Source: Mycteria americana
Taxonomy: Eukaryota > Chordata > Aves > Ciconiiformes > Ciconiidae
Assembly: GCF_035582795.1 (NCBI RefSeq)
Contig: NC_134365.1
Span: 222,163,887-222,227,886, forward strand
Direction of reading: 5' to 3'
Length of the DNA stretch: 64,000 nucleotides
Within the stretch, counting starts at the first letter, position 1, and every line of letters begins with the position of its first letter. The notes below the pieces were generated by a model that saw nothing but the letters and a program-made list of their open reading frames with translations, was not told the DNA's origin and ran no database searches. Position numbers and translations under genes: made by a program. This document shows positions 9,608-20,300 of the stretch, one piece after another.

Positions 9608-11262
9608 ATGGGGCACTCCAACGTCCCAAGCCTGGCTGAGCTGCTCCCGCTCCTGATGCTGGTGCTGCAGCTCAGCCTGGTCTCTGCCATACTGCGGGCC
9701 AAGCGGCTCAAGGTAGGTGACCGCTGGACCGCACCACACTGCACCGCACTGCACCGCAGCGTGGAGTGTGGTGGGGTGGAGTGGTGTAGTGTGGGGTGGT
9801 GTAGGGTGGTGTAGCGTAGTGTGGATGGGGGGCTGCGGCGTGGGGGGCTGCGGCGTGGGGCTGGGAGCTGCTCCCGTCTCAGCCAGCTCCTGGGGGTCCT
9901 GCAGAAATGGTGGAAGAAGTCGAAGCGTCGGACGAGGACGGCGAGAGCCCGGCAGGAGGACCACACTGCGTCTGCTCCCTCAGCAGGTTCTTCGCCAGCA
10001 GATGGAGGAGTGGAGAAGGCCAGGCAGACCCTGGAGATGTGGTGAGTGCTGGGGGAGACCCCCAGGTTCTGCCCCAGATCCTCACCCTGTACCCTGACCC
10101 TGCCCACGCTGGGCAGCCCTGCCCGCCGGCCGAGGACGGGGTACTGCCCGTGGGTCCCACTGGTGGGGCCGGGGTGCAGCGGGGTCTCTTCCCTCTTCTC
10201 CTCTGCAGGGCGAGCACAGAGGTGTCGAGCAGGGAGCGCCTGTCCCCGCGGGCCCCGCTGGCCTCCATGGACTCCCTGGGCTCCCTGGCCTCGTCTTCCG
10301 TGAGCTCCCTTTACTCCTTCCCGGAGCCCTGGCCCGGTGCGATGGCGGAGCTGGCAGCACTCAACCGCTCGGGACCCCCCCAGTCCCCCAAGGCTGAGAA
10401 GGGGCCGGCGGGGGACTCGGAGCCAGCCCTTGGCCACGACACCCCACTGGAGCTGCCAGCGGGGACAGAGCGGGAACGGGTCTCTGAGGACCGCGGGGAC
10501 AGGGTGCAGAGCCCCGTGGACATGGAGCCGACCCCCGGCAGTCCCCCAGCCATGGCCACGGTCAAGGGGGAGCTCGTCCTCGAGCTCATCCGCATTCTCC
10601 GGGCCACCCAGGCGGTGCACGAGCAGCAATGTGAGCTGCTGCGGGCAGCGCTGGCCCAGTGGCGGGGGGCGGCGGGGGCCTGCAGTGGGACCCTCCCCGG
10701 GGAACTCTCCCTCCCCCCCACCAGGATGGAGGCGCAGGGGCAGCTGGGGGCCAGAGTGTGTCCCCAGTGCCTTGGCGTGGAGCTGCCGGGGGCGGATGTG
10801 GCCATGGAGAAGGACAAGGACACGGGAGCAGACCAAAGCAGCTCCATGGAGATGGAGAGCAGCAGCCCCACTGCGACAGGCAGCAGCCGCCCTATGGAAT
10901 CGGGCAGGAGCAGCCCTGACGACCTGGGCAGGAGAAGCCCAAAGCAAGTGAAGAGGAGCAGCCCCATGGAGCCAGAAAGCAGCAGCTCCATGGGGCCAGG
11001 CAGGAGCAGCCCCACTGCTCTGGGCAGGAGCACCCTGGCAGAGCCCAGCCCACGGCGACGGGTGCCCATGGGCAGGACTGGTGGCCGGGCGTCCCCAGGG
11101 CCGTGCAGGGCAGGACGGTGCCTGTGTGAGGGCTGCGCCCGGCTCTGGAGCTGCCTGAAGACCTGGTGGAGACGCCGCTGCCGGCCCCGCCACGTTCACT
11201 TCTGCAAGCCCCCGTGGTGGCAGCGCTGGTCCCACAAGTCCAACGGGGTCCCCTACCACTGA
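9608..11262 (+). CDS. Uncharacterised membrane-anchored, Ser/Pro/Arg-rich protein, copy A (431 aa)
   Basis: I do not recognise this gene. The exon model is 9608-9712, 9905-10041 and 10209-11262, with GTAGGT and GTGAGT donors, CAG acceptors and matching phases (1296 nt). Residues 8-27 are hydrophobic and are followed at once by a Lys/Arg-rich stretch (KWWKKSKRR), which predicts a signal anchor with the C terminus in the cytosol; a cleaved signal peptide is also possible. Exon 3 has a Ser-rich block, a conserved helix (ELVLELIR to ALAQW), nine 8-residue S/P/G/R repeats, and a C terminus rich in Trp, Cys and Arg. The second exon fuses the two short exons seen in copies B and C, with leftover intron read through in frame. 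Promoter and exon 1 match copy B, the body matches C, and the 3' flank matches D. Whether it is expressed cannot be seen from sequence. Confidence 0.72.
10837..11052 (+). repeat. 24-bp coding tandem repeat, nine units (copy A)
   Basis: Nine consecutive 8-codon units have the consensus S-S-P-x-x-x-G-R. The frame and the 24-bp period are kept throughout. The same nine units occur in copy C; copy D keeps about three. Confidence 0.9.
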
Positions 11263-11324
11263 GCAGCTGGGGGTCGCGGGGCTGGGAACCCCCCTGGGGC
11301 ACCCCTCCATCTGAAATGTTAAAA

Positions 11325-11330
11325 ATTAAA
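11325..11330 (+). terminator. Polyadenylation signal ATTAAA of copy A
   Basis: ATTAAA lies 63 bp after the stop codon, followed by a T-rich stretch (TGTTTTCTCTGTCTTTGG). It is conserved at 35315 (copy A2), 53622 (copy C) and 56643 (copy D). The near-absence of further 3' UTR suggests a very short one. Confidence 0.75.
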
Positions 11331-11504
11331 TGTTTTCTCTGTCTTTGGTGCCGGGCTTCATCTACCCATCCCGCGGCTGGGGTGCGACCCACTCACTGCC
11401 CAATCCCTTACAGGGACGAGCTGGCACAGGGCACCACTGGCACCCAGAAAACTGGGGGGGGGGTGGGGGTGTCTAGTCCCCCAGTGGGTGTGCTGGTGTC
11501 TGGG

Positions 11505-11860
11505 GGCCTGGGTGGGCTGGAGAAATGGCCCAGCAGGAACCTCGTGAAGTTCAAGCAGTGCCAAGTCCTGCCCCTGGGGAGGAACAAGCCCAGGCACCAG
11601 CACAGAGCTGAGGGCTCAGGGGGATCTCATCCGTGGGATCTCATCCACACCTGCGGGGAGGGTGCCAAGGGGACGGAGCCAGGCTCTTCCCAGTGGTGCC
11701 CAGTGCCAGGACCAGAGCCCATGGGCACACGCTGGAACACAGGAGGGTCCCTCTGCACAGCAGGAAACACTTTTCACTGGGAGGGTGGCCCAGCCCTGGC
11801 CCAGGTTGCCCAGGTGGAGTCTCCATCCTTGGAGGTACTCAAAACCCCCTGGACACGGTC
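11505..11860 (+). mobile_element. Old CR1 fragment downstream of copy A
   Basis: The translation still resembles the CR1 ORF2 C terminus, with a leucine-glycine-arginine-asparagine box and a PSLEV end motif, but has many stops. About 500 bp here, up to ~12018, are almost identical to 56840-57340 downstream of copy D. Confidence 0.7.
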
Positions 11861-12383
11861 CTGGGCCACCAGCTCTGGAGCTTGGACCCGATGGAGCCCA
11901 GAGGTGCCTCCAGCCTCAGCAGTCTGGTCCTGTCTCTGCCCCAACACCGAGCGGGTGCCTCCCTCCCCGGGCAGAGGCAGCTCAGGGCCCCGGGGCAGGT
12001 CAGAGGCCCCTTCCCACCACCAGCCCCAGCATGTCCTCGGTCCTGTCCCTGAGCACGGCCGGAGGGGCTGAGCCCCCAGACACTGCAGGCACCCAGCCCA
12101 GGCCTGTGCTGCGCTCGTGTGCTGGCACCTGTCCCCCTGGTCACCCCCCGCGAGGACCCGCCACCCCCTCAAGGCCGCCGTGACCGTGGGGTGAGGCTTG
12201 GGAGCAGAGCTGCAGGGCCAGAGTGTTAAAGGAGAAGCCGCTGCCCGAGCACTCACACACCGTTCAGCAGTCGCACACACACCACCCAAGACTTTACCTG
12301 CTGGCACCGCAGTCCCTTCGCAGCGGCAGCTCCACGGAGCTGACGGGTGCCCCTTTTCGACTCCTCGCTCACACACACACGCT
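11861..12383. other. No gene seen
   Basis: GC-rich sequence without a supported frame. The first ~160 bp continue the block shared with the copy D flank. Short (AC)n runs lie at 12250-12375. Confidence 0.6.
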
Positions 12384-12905
12384 CATCAAGTCCAACCATA
12401 AACCTAACACTACCAAGCCCACCACTACACCATGTCCCTGAGCACCTCATCCAAATGTCCTTTAAATACCTCCAGGGATGGCGACTCAACCACTTCCCTG
12501 GGCAGCCTCTTCCAGTGCTTGATAACCCTTTCAGTGAAGTAAAATTTCCTAATATCCAGTCTAAACCTCCCCTGGTGCAACTTGAGGCCATTTCCTCTTG
12601 TCCTATCACTTGTCACCTGGGAGAAGAGACCGACCCCACCTCTCTACAGCCTCCTTTCAGGCAGCTGTAGAGAGCGATGAGGTCTCCCCTCAGCCTCCTT
12701 TTCTCCAGGCTGAACAACCCCAGCTCCCTCAGCCGCTCCTCATAAGACTTCTGCTCCAGACCCTTCCCCAGCTCCGTTGCCCTTCTCTGGACACGCTCCA
12801 GCCCCTCAATGTCTCTCTTGTGGTGGGGGGGCCCAACACTGAACACAGCATTCGAGGTGCGGCCTCACCAGCGCCGAGTACAGGGGGACGATCACCACAG
12901 GGGCA
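12384..12905 (-). mobile_element. CR1 LINE, 5'-truncated, minus strand
   Basis: Minus-strand frames (12425-12846) encode the CR1 ORF2 C terminus of the same subfamily as 23125-24191, with frameshifts. The 3' end lies at 12384. The right end runs directly into LTR sequence at ~12917. Confidence 0.88.
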
Positions 12906-12916
12906 CGATCACAGGG

Positions 12917-13323
12917 GATACGACGTACACCAGACAAATTTATTGGTACAGCGGTGAAACCAGCTCGAGCCGAGTGTCTCCGGAGAGGGACCCAGAACAA
13001 CGAAATCCCTGGGTAATTAGACCCTTACAGTCTAAATTCCCCTCCCCTCAGGAGACAGTCCGGACCAATAGTAGTATCAGGGTCTGGGGTCTTCCCGTTC
13101 TTCATTGGGCCCTTTCCTTGTGGGCCGATTCTTCTCTTCTCTCTCAGATTGCAGCTTCTGCTGAGGTTGAAGCCTCCTTATCTTTCTGGTTTGCACCGGT
13201 TTCAGGGGCCTTCCTTCATGTAGCCAAGTCAAAGTTCAGTGCACGGTCGGCGGATCCAGGTGCCAGTTCTTGGGGCCTAAGGCTTCAGCGAGCCTTGATG
13301 CTAATGCTAAAGTGACGACTACA
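12917..13323 (-). repeat. Class I ERV 3' LTR (U5 end missing)
   Basis: The LTR starts TGTAGTCG at 13323 on the minus strand, directly after a purine-rich tract (GCAAAGGGAGGACAG, the polypurine tract). An AATAAA sits near 12930. It is ~98-99% identical to the LTR at 51476-51952, which carries ~65 bp more at its U5 end. Here the LTR is joined to CR1 sequence instead. Confidence 0.8.
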
Positions 13324-13496
13324 ACTGTCCTCCCTTTGCTTTTTTTTAATCAAGCATTCCTACTTAATATGTCAGACAAAGGTCAGACAACGCCCGCAAA
13401 TTCTTTCAAGGCAAACAATTAACCACCGTGTTCGCATAGATAATATGATTACAAGTAACACATGAAGGCAAAGCACAATACTGTTATCATGGGATG

Positions 13497-14305
13497 TCAC
13501 GTGGTTGGAGAGACAGTTGTCAATACTGGCATAGTAGTTTCACAAGTCACATTGACAAATCCCAAATTACCATTTATAACACACTGGGTCAATCGTTCAC
13601 CTCCATCCAACGGGCCGGTCTTAGCTGGGATATACGTCCCTGGTAGGGCCAAATGTCTCCCAAAGAGAATTTCTGCTGCTGTCAGCCCTATGAGTTGTTG
13701 CGGGGCATTTTGCACATCCCGCAGGGCTAAGTGCAGTGCGTCCGGCCACTTCCAACCTGTGTTTGTAGATTTTCTTCCTACCTTTTCCTTTAAGGTTCTG
13801 TTTGAGCTTCCTACCTGTCCTGAGGATTGTGCGTGATAGGGAGTGTGCAAGTTCCTCTCTATACCTAGCGACTTATCTAGTTGACCGATTGTATTTGCTG
13901 TAAAATGGGCACCCCTGTCTGATTCAATTCATTTGGGAACTCCGTATCTGGGTATAATTTCCTTCAATAATGCTTTTATTACTCCTCCTGTCTCTGCTTT
14001 TCTTGTGGGGAATCTTTCTACCCAACCTGACACTTGATGAACTATAACTAGTAAGTGTTTGTATCTACTGGCGGATGGCATATCTGCGTCATCTATTTGT
14101 AATTGCTGAAAAGGGAAATAGGCCCATGGTCGTCCCCCTGACTCTGAACTCCACTTCATACTTGAAAACTTTTGGCAGGGTGGGCAGCTACTGCTGATCC
14201 TCTTTGCGGCGGCATTATTCCTGGTGCTGTCCATCTTTTTTGTACCTGGTTAGCCACTGCCTCTGCTCCTCCATGACCTTGGTCATGAAACCACCTAGCC
14301 ATGGT
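13497..14305 (-). pseudogene. Class I ERV integrase remnant
   Basis: Minus-strand frames at 14156-14434, 13929-14234 and 13497-13850 cover the zinc-binding N terminus, the core and the C-terminal part of a gammaretrovirus-like integrase. Frames shift between the pieces and the zinc motif is incomplete. It is cut near 14310 by the CR1 that carries the long ORF2. The LTR at 12917-13323 is its 3' LTR. The 13324-13496 stretch has no recognisable env. Confidence 0.8.
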
Positions 14306-14313
14306 CATTTGAC

Positions 14314-16899
14314 GTGCCATGGTTGGAGGGAGCGGCTGACAGCGAGGACAGTCGGCCTGAGTCCTCGAGATGCGCGGGGTACGCTTGGGCACAGCCGAAG
14401 TCGAGCGGAGTTGAGCCAGGGGATATTGAGGCAACGGGAGCCAAGAGGGAAACTCCAGTGAAATGCCTCAAAGCACGCAAGGGGTGTTCTTCTATGAAGG
14501 AGGCACGGACGACAGCCCAGCTGAAGTGCCTCTACACCAATGCACGCAGCATGGGTAACAAGCAGGAGGAGTTGGAAGCCATTGTACATCAGGAAAACTA
14601 TGATATGGTGGCCATCACGGAAACGTGGTGGGGTGACTCGCACAACTGGAGTGCGGCGCTGGATGGCTATAAGCTCTTCAGGAGGGATAGGCGAGGCAGG
14701 AGAGGTGGTGGGGTAGCCCTATACGTCAGGGAGAGTCTGGATAGTTTAGAGCTCGATGATGGTGATGATAGGGTGGAGTGCCTATGGGTCAGAATCAGGG
14801 GGAAGGCCAACAAGGCAGATATTGTGGTGGGAGTCTGTTACAGACCACCCAACCAGGATGAGGAGACAGATGAACTATTCTATAAGCAGCTGGGAGAAGC
14901 CTCACGATCGCTAGCCCTTGTTCTTGTGGGGGACTTCAACCTGCCAGATGTCTGCTGGAAATACAATACAGCAGAGAGGAAACAGTCCAGGAGGTTCCTG
15001 GAGCGTGTGGCAGATAACTTCCTGACGCAGCTGGTGAGTGAGCCAACGAGGGAAGGTGCCGCGCTGGACCTCTTGTTCACCAACAGAGAAGGACTTGTGA
15101 GCCATGTGATGGTTGGAGGCTGTCTTGGGCAGAGCGATCACGAAATGATAGAGTTTTTGATACGTGGAGAAGCGGCGAGGGGGGTCGGCAAAACTGCCAC
15201 CTTAGACTTCCGGAGGGCGGACTTCAGCCTGTTTAGGAGACTGGTCGAGAGAGTCCCCTGGGAGGCAGCCCTAATGGGCAAAGGGGTCCAGGAAGGCTTG
15301 ACATTCCTTAAGGAGGAAGTCCTAAAGGCACAAGAGCGGGCTGTCCCCAGGTGCCGAAAGACGAGCCGGCGGGGAAGAAGACCGGCCTGGCTGACTAGAG
15401 AGCTCTGGCTCGAACTGAGGAGAAAGAGGAGAGTCTACGACCTCTGGAAGAAGGGGCGGGCAACTCAGGAGGACTACAAAGGTGTAGCGAGGCTGTGCAG
15501 GGAGAAAATTAGAAGGGCCAAAGCTGAGCTAGAGCTCAGTCTGGCTGCTGCTATAAAAGACAACAAAACCCACTTCTTCAAATACATTAGCAGCAAAAGG
15601 AGAGCTCAGGAGAATCTCCAGCCCCTAGTAGATGGGGGAGGAAACACAGTGACCAAGGATGAGGAAAAGGCTGAGGTACTTAATGCCTTCTTTGCCTCAG
15701 TCTTTATTAGCAGGGCCGAATGTTCTACGGGTACCCAGCCCCTGGAGTTGGAAGATAGGGATGGGGACCAGACTGGAGCCCCCATAATCCAGGGGGAAAT
15801 GGTGAGTGACCTGCTGCACCACTTAGACACTCACAAGTCTATGGGGCCTGATGAGATCCACCCGAGAGTGTTGAAGGAGCTGGCAGATGTGCTCACCAAG
15901 CCCCTTTCCATCATTTACCAGCAGTCCTGGCTAACTGGGGAAGTCCCTGCTGACTGGAGATTAGCGAATGTGACGCCCATCTTCAAGAAGGGCCGGAAGG
16001 AGGACCCGGGGAACTACAGGCCTGTCAGCCTGACCTCGGTGCCGGGGAACCTGATGGAGCAGATCATCCTGAGTGCTATCACACGGCATGTAGAGAATAA
16101 CCAAGGGATCAAGCCCAGCCAGCATGGGTTCAGGAAAGGCAGGTCCTGCTTGACCAACCTGATCTCCTTCTATGGCAAGGTGACCCGCCTAGTAGATGAG
16201 GGAAAGGCTGTGGATGTTGTCTATCTAGACTTCAGTAAAGCCTTCGACACAGTCTCCCACAGCATTCTCCTGGAGAAACTGGCTGCTCATGGCTTGGACG
16301 GGTGTACTCTTCGCTGGGTAAAGAACTGGCTGGACGGCCGGGCCCAAAGAGTGGTGGTGAATGGAGTTTACTCCGGTTGGCGGCCGGTCACAAGCGGTGT
16401 TCCCCAGGGCTCGGTGTTGGGGCCAGTTCTGTTTAACATCTTTATCAATGATCTGGACGAAGGGATCGAGTGCACTCTCAGTAAGTTTGCAGACGACACC
16501 AAGTTGTGTGGGAGTGTTGATCTGCTGGAGGGTAGGCAGGCTCTGCAGAGGGACCTGGACAGGCTGGATCGATGGGCTGGGGTGAATTGTATGAGGTTTA
16601 ACAAGGCCAAGTGCAAGGTCCTGCACTTGGGCCACAGCAACCCCATGCAACGCTACAGGCTTGGGGAAGAGTGGCTGGAAAGCTGCCTGGCAGAGAAGGA
16701 CCTGGGGGTGTTGGTTGACAGCCGCCTGAATATGAGCCAGCAGTGTGCCCAGGCGGCCAAGAAGGCCAATGGCATCCTGGCCTGTATCAAAAATAGCGTG
16801 GCCAGCAGGACTAGGGAAGTGATTGTGCCCCTGTACTCGGCACTGGTGTCCGAGGGAAGTGGCTGCCTTAGCTGCCAAGCCACTCTCCATGATATTTGA
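14314..16899 (+). CDS. CR1 LINE ORF2: endonuclease-reverse transcriptase (861 codons open)
   Basis: Open without a stop for 861 codons. The natural start is unclear; a better one may be the ATG at ~14491. An apurinic-type endonuclease domain spans about residues 70-290, with the ITETWW and SDHE motifs. The reverse transcriptase domain spans about residues 480-830, with [24 protein letters not shown] and the catalytic FADD box at about residue 723. It would nick target DNA and copy CR1 RNA in the nucleus. The last ~120 residues of a normal CR1 ORF2 are missing: at ~16848 the sequence jumps into a different CR1. The element inserted into a class I ERV integrase. The long open frame suggests fairly recent insertion, but without its own 3' end it should not be mobile. 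Confidence 0.88.
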   Translation: MPWLEGAADSEDSRPESSRCAGYAWAQPKSSGVEPGDIEATGAKRETPVKCLKARKGCSSMKEARTTAQLKCLYTNARSMGNKQEELEAIVHQENYDMVAITETWWGDSHNWSAALDGYKLFRRDRRGRRGGGVALYVRESLDSLELDDGDDRVECLWVRIRGKANKADIVVGVCYRPPNQDEETDELFYKQLGEASRSLALVLVGDFNLPDVCWKYNTAERKQSRRFLERVADNFLTQLVSEPTREGAALDLLFTNREGLVSHVMVGGCLGQSDHEMIEFLIRGEAARGVGKTATLDFRRADFSLFRRLVERVPWEAALMGKGVQEGLTFLKEEVLKAQERAVPRCRKTSRRGRRPAWLTRELWLELRRKRRVYDLWKKGRATQEDYKGVARLCREKIRRAKAELELSLAAAIKDNKTHFFKYISSKRRAQENLQPLVDGGGNTVTKDEEKAEVLNAFFASVFISRAECSTGTQPLELEDRDGDQTGAPIIQGEMVSDLLHHLDTHKSMGPDEIHPRVLKELADVLTKPLSIIYQQSWLTGEVPADWRLANVTPIFKKGRKEDPGNYRPVSLTSVPGNLMEQIILSAITRHVENNQGIKPSQHGFRKGRSCLTNLISFYGKVTRLVDEGKAVDVVYLDFSKAFDTVSHSILLEKLAAHGLDGCTLRWVKNWLDGRAQRVVVNGVYSGWRPVTSGVPQGSVLGPVLFNIFINDLDEGIECTLSKFADDTKLCGSVDLLEGRQALQRDLDRLDRWAGVNCMRFNKAKCKVLHLGHSNPMQRYRLGEEWLESCLAEKDLGVLVDSRLNMSQQCAQAAKKANGILACIKNSVASRTREVIVPLYSALVSEGSGCLSCQATLHDI

Positions 16900-17563
16900 A
16901 AAGTCATGGCAGTCAGGCGAAGTCCCTGGAGCCTGGAAGAAGGGAAACATTGTGCCCATCTTCAAAAAGGGTAGAAAGGAGGACCCTGGGAACTACTGAC
17001 CTGTCAGCCTCACCTCTGTGCCTGGGAAGGGCACGGAACAGATCCTCCTAGAAGCTATGCTACAGCACATGGAGGACAGGGAGGTGATTCGAGACAGCCA
17101 ACATGGCTTTGCCAAGGGCAAGTCCCGCCTGGCCAACCGAGTGGCTTTCTGTGAGGGAGTTGCCACATCAGAGGACAAGGGAAAAGCAATGGATGTCATC
17201 TGTCTGGCCTTCTGTAAAGCCTTTGACACGCCCCCCCACAAGATCCTCCTCTCTACATTGGAGAGATAGGGATTTGATGGGTGGACTGCTCAGTGGAGAA
17301 GGAATTGGTTGGATGGTCGCATCCGGAGGGTAGCGGTCAACAGCTCAATGTCCAGATGGAGATCAGTGACAAGTGGTGTCCCTCAGGGGTCCGTACTGGG
17401 ACCAGGGCTGTTCAATATTTTCATCAGTGACATTGACAGCCAGATCGAGTGCACCCCCAGCAAGTTTGCAGATGACAGCGAGCTGAGCGGTGCAGTTGAC
17501 ACGCCAGAAGGACGGGATGTCATGCAGAGGGACCTGGACAAGCTGGAGAAGTGGGCCTGTGTG
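16850..17563 (+). mobile_element. Second CR1 fragment joined to the first
   Basis: The RT region of another CR1 subfamily starts before the FKKGRKEDP motif and runs to just after the F-A-D-D box (FADDSEL). It has stops at 16999 and 17269 and further frameshifts. It is in the same orientation as the ORF2 copy and starts within its C-terminal coding region, earlier in the element, so the pair is not a simple continuation. Confidence 0.85.
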
Positions 17564-17784
17564 AAGCCCAGGTTCTCCTCCGCGGGGGGGTCCTGCTGCC
17601 TCCTGCGGGCTGGGGGGGCAGGAGGCCGGGGGACACAGCTGACCCCGGCGGGCCGAGGGGACGCTGCAGCCTGCCTGGCATCGCGCTGCCCGCTCAGACG
17701 GGCAGGCTTTTCCAACACAGCCCTCACTCGGGCCTGGCCTGGCGTCGCCCAGCTCGGCTGCGGGTGCCGACCTCTCAGAAACCT
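17564..17784. other. No gene seen
   Basis: GC-rich unique-looking sequence. I recognise nothing in it. Confidence 0.5.
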
Positions 17785-17945
17785 CTTGGGGCTTTGGTGC
17801 TTTATTTCCCTTGACTAATTAACCTGTCTTTGTCTCCAGACCAGAGTTTCCTTTATTTCTCGCATTTGCCCTCTCAATTCTCCCCCATCGCACTGCGGGG
17901 AGCGAGCGGCTGGGGGGGCTCGGCTGCTGGCTGGGGTCAAGCAGC
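17785..17945 (+). repeat. ERV-L LTR, 3' fragment
   Basis: Resembles the last ~150 bp of the solo LTR at 6028-6600 (CTCAATTCTCCCCCATC and the GAGCGAGCGGCTG block). Its end is eroded. The 17946-18045 stretch after it has no recognisable feature. Confidence 0.6.
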
Positions 17946-18079
17946 CAGGGCCTGGGCTCAGCAGGGAGGGACCTGGGGTGGGTTTGGGCAGGAGCTGGGC
18001 TCAGCATCGAGGGGATCCTCTTTAATTTCAAAAGTTCTCGCCAGTGCTGCCGTTGGCTGGAGGGCCAGGTGTGGAGGCC

Positions 18080-18504
18080 CTTCTCCTTCTCCTTCATCTT
18101 CATCTTCTCCTTCTCCTTTTCCTCATTCTCCTTCTCCTCATTTTTTCTCCCTTTCTCTCCTGTCGTTGTCTTTCTACTTCTGCTTCTGCTTCTGCTTCTT
18201 CTTTTCCTTCTTCTTCTCCCCCTCCCCCTACCCCTCCCCCTTCCCTTCCCCATCCTCCTTCTCCTTCTCCTTCTCCTTCTCCTTCTCCTTCTCCTTCTCC
18301 TTCTCCTTCTCCTTCTCCTTCTCCTTCTCCTTCTCCTTCTCCATCTCCTTCTCCTTCTCCTTCTCTTTCCCCTTTCCCTTCCCCCTCCCCCTTCCCCTTC
18401 CCCTTCCCCTTCCCCTTCCCCTTCTCCTTCTCCTTCTCCTTCTCCTTCTCCTTCTCCTTCTCCTTCTCCTTCTCCTTCTCCTTCTCCTTCTCCTTCTCCT
18501 TCTC
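18080..18504. repeat. Pyrimidine hexamer array upstream of copy B
   Basis: (CTTCTC)n with CTTCCC, TTCATC and TTTTCC variants. It is homologous to the array upstream of copy A (same left neighbour TTGGCTGGAGGGCCAGGTGT and same right neighbour CCCCTCGCTGAAGCACCCCCAG) but of different composition, without the TTCGCC blocks. Confidence 0.92.
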
Positions 18505-18720
18505 CCCCTCGCTGAAGCACCCCCAGGTCCCCCGTCCTGCAGACCATGGGCTTCCAGCAGCTGCCACCCCTGATTTCCAGGGGGACATCCCAGTCCCTCA
18601 TGAGCCCCTCGCGTCTGCCCGTACCAGCTGGGGAAGGGCGTGGGAGGCCACTGCGTGTCACAAAGGGGGTCCCTGCCTGCCCCACGGGGTCACAAAGGGG
18701 GGCGTGCCTGCCTGCCGTAC

Positions 18721-18726
18721 TATAAA
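18721..18726 (+). promoter_or_regulatory. TATA box of gene copy B
   Basis: TATAAA in the same context as copy A, 209 bp before the start codon. Two upstream 33-bp units are present instead of almost four. Confidence 0.7.
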
Positions 18727-18929
18727 GGAGGGTGCAGCTCCCCGCGGGAGCAGGCAGCAGGCGGTGGGCACCGCAGTCTGGCCTCATCTCGGCAGACTGC
18801 AGCCTCAGCCTCTGCCACACCAGCAGTGTTGGGGGTCCCGTCACTGCCCACCCAGGAGGTCCCTGGGGATCCGCGCGGCGGGCCTCTGCTGCTGACCCGG
18901 AGTGCCGCAGCTGCACCGCAGCCGCTGCC

Positions 18930-20300
18930 ATGGGGCACTCCAACGTCCCAAGCCTGGCTGAGCTGCTCCCGCTCCTGATGCTGGTGCTGCAGCTCAGCCT
19001 GGTCTCTGCCATGCTGCGGGCCAAGCGGCTCAGGGTAGGTGACGGGTGCACCACACCGCACTGTGCCGTGGTGTGGTGTGTGGTGGGGTGAAGTGGCGTG
19101 GGGTGGTGTGGCGTGGTATAGCATGTGGTGGCATGCCGCTGCGGGCTGTGCTGTGGCGTGGTGTGTATGGAGTTGCATGTGGGGGCTGCTGCGTGGGGCT
19201 GGGAGCTGCTCCCGTCTCAGCCAGCTCCTGGGGGTCCTGCAGAGATGGTGGAAGAAGTCCAAGCGTCGGACGAGGACGGAGAGAGCCCGGCCGGAGGAGC
19301 AGAGTGGTGAGTGGCCCCGGCACTGAGTGCCCTGCAAACGGCCGAAATCCCACAGCAGCCCTGACCCGGGGCTGTGCTGGGGGCTGCCGGCCGTTCACTC
19401 CGTCTCCTCTCTTGGCAGATTCTCTGCCAGCGGATGGAGCAATGGACAAGCCCAGGCAGAGCCTGGAGATGTGGTGAGTGTGGGGGAGACCCCCAGATCC
19501 TGCCCCAGACCCTCACCCCGTACCCTGACCCTGCCCATGCTGGGCAGCCCTGCCCGCGGGCCGAGGATGGGGTGCTGCCCGTGGGTCCCGCTGGAGGGGC
19601 CGGGGTGCAGCGGGGTCTCTTCCCTCTTCTCCTCTGCAGGGCGAGCACAGAGGCCTTGAGCAGGGAGCGCCTGTCCCCGCGGGCCCCGCTGGCCTCTATG
19701 GACTCCCTGGGCTCCCTGGACTCCTCTTCCCTCGGCTCCTTCTACTCCTTCCCAGAGCCCTGGCCTGGCGCGATGGCAGAGCTGGCGGCGCTCACCCGGT
19801 CGGGAACCCCCCGGTCCCCCAAGGCTCTCGAGGGGCTGGTCGGGGAGCCAGGGCCGGCCCTTGGCCAGGACACCACACTGGAGATGCCCACGGGGATCGA
19901 GCAAGAGCGGGTCTCTTGGGATCGTGAGGACAGGGCGCAGAGCTCCATGGACGTGGATCTTCCCCCCCACAGCCTCTTGGCCATGGCCACAGCCAAGGGG
20001 CAGGTGGTCCTCGAGCTCATCCGCGCTCTCCAGGCCACCCAGGCTGTGACCGAGAAGTACTGTGAGCTGCTGCAGGTGGCACTGGCCCAGTGGGGAGAGG
20101 CGGTGGGGGGCGGCGGAGGGGCCTGCGGTGGGAGCCCTGCCCGGGAGCCCTCCCTCCCCCCCACCCAGATGGAGGTGCAAGACCAGCTGGGGCTGTTGGG
20201 GGCCAGCGTGTGGCCTTGGAGCGGAGCTGCCATGGGTGGATGCACATGTGGCGAAGGCTGTGGATCCGGGACCAGAAAGAAGCAGCCTCCTCCTCCTTAG
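18930..20300 (+). CDS. Uncharacterised membrane-anchored protein, copy B, C-terminally truncated (294 aa)
   Basis: Exons are 18930-19034, 19243-19306, 19419-19473 and 19640-20300, all with GT-AG borders and matching phases (885 nt). It keeps the intron between the two short exons that copy A has lost. Exon 1 differs from copy A by two residues. The last exon is much more diverged, but the Ser-rich block and the conserved helix (VVLELIRAL to ALAQW) are clear. The frame ends in TAG at 20298-20300, exactly where LTR sequence begins. The 8-residue repeat block and the Trp/Cys/Arg-rich C terminus are therefore gone, and no ATTAAA follows. It may be a truncated functional variant or a decaying copy; the junction TAG looks like a by-product of the deletion. 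Confidence 0.65.

Noticed and set aside
9304-11310. 668-codon minus-strand frame opposite gene copy A (and 580 codons opposite copy C)
   Set aside because: Antisense shadow of a GC-rich exon. It crosses introns and promoter of the real gene and has no motif.
16225-16965. 246-codon minus-strand frame opposite the CR1 RT domain (also 310 and 282 codons opposite the CR1 copies at 23 and 47 kb)
   Set aside because: Antisense shadow of the CR1 ORF2.
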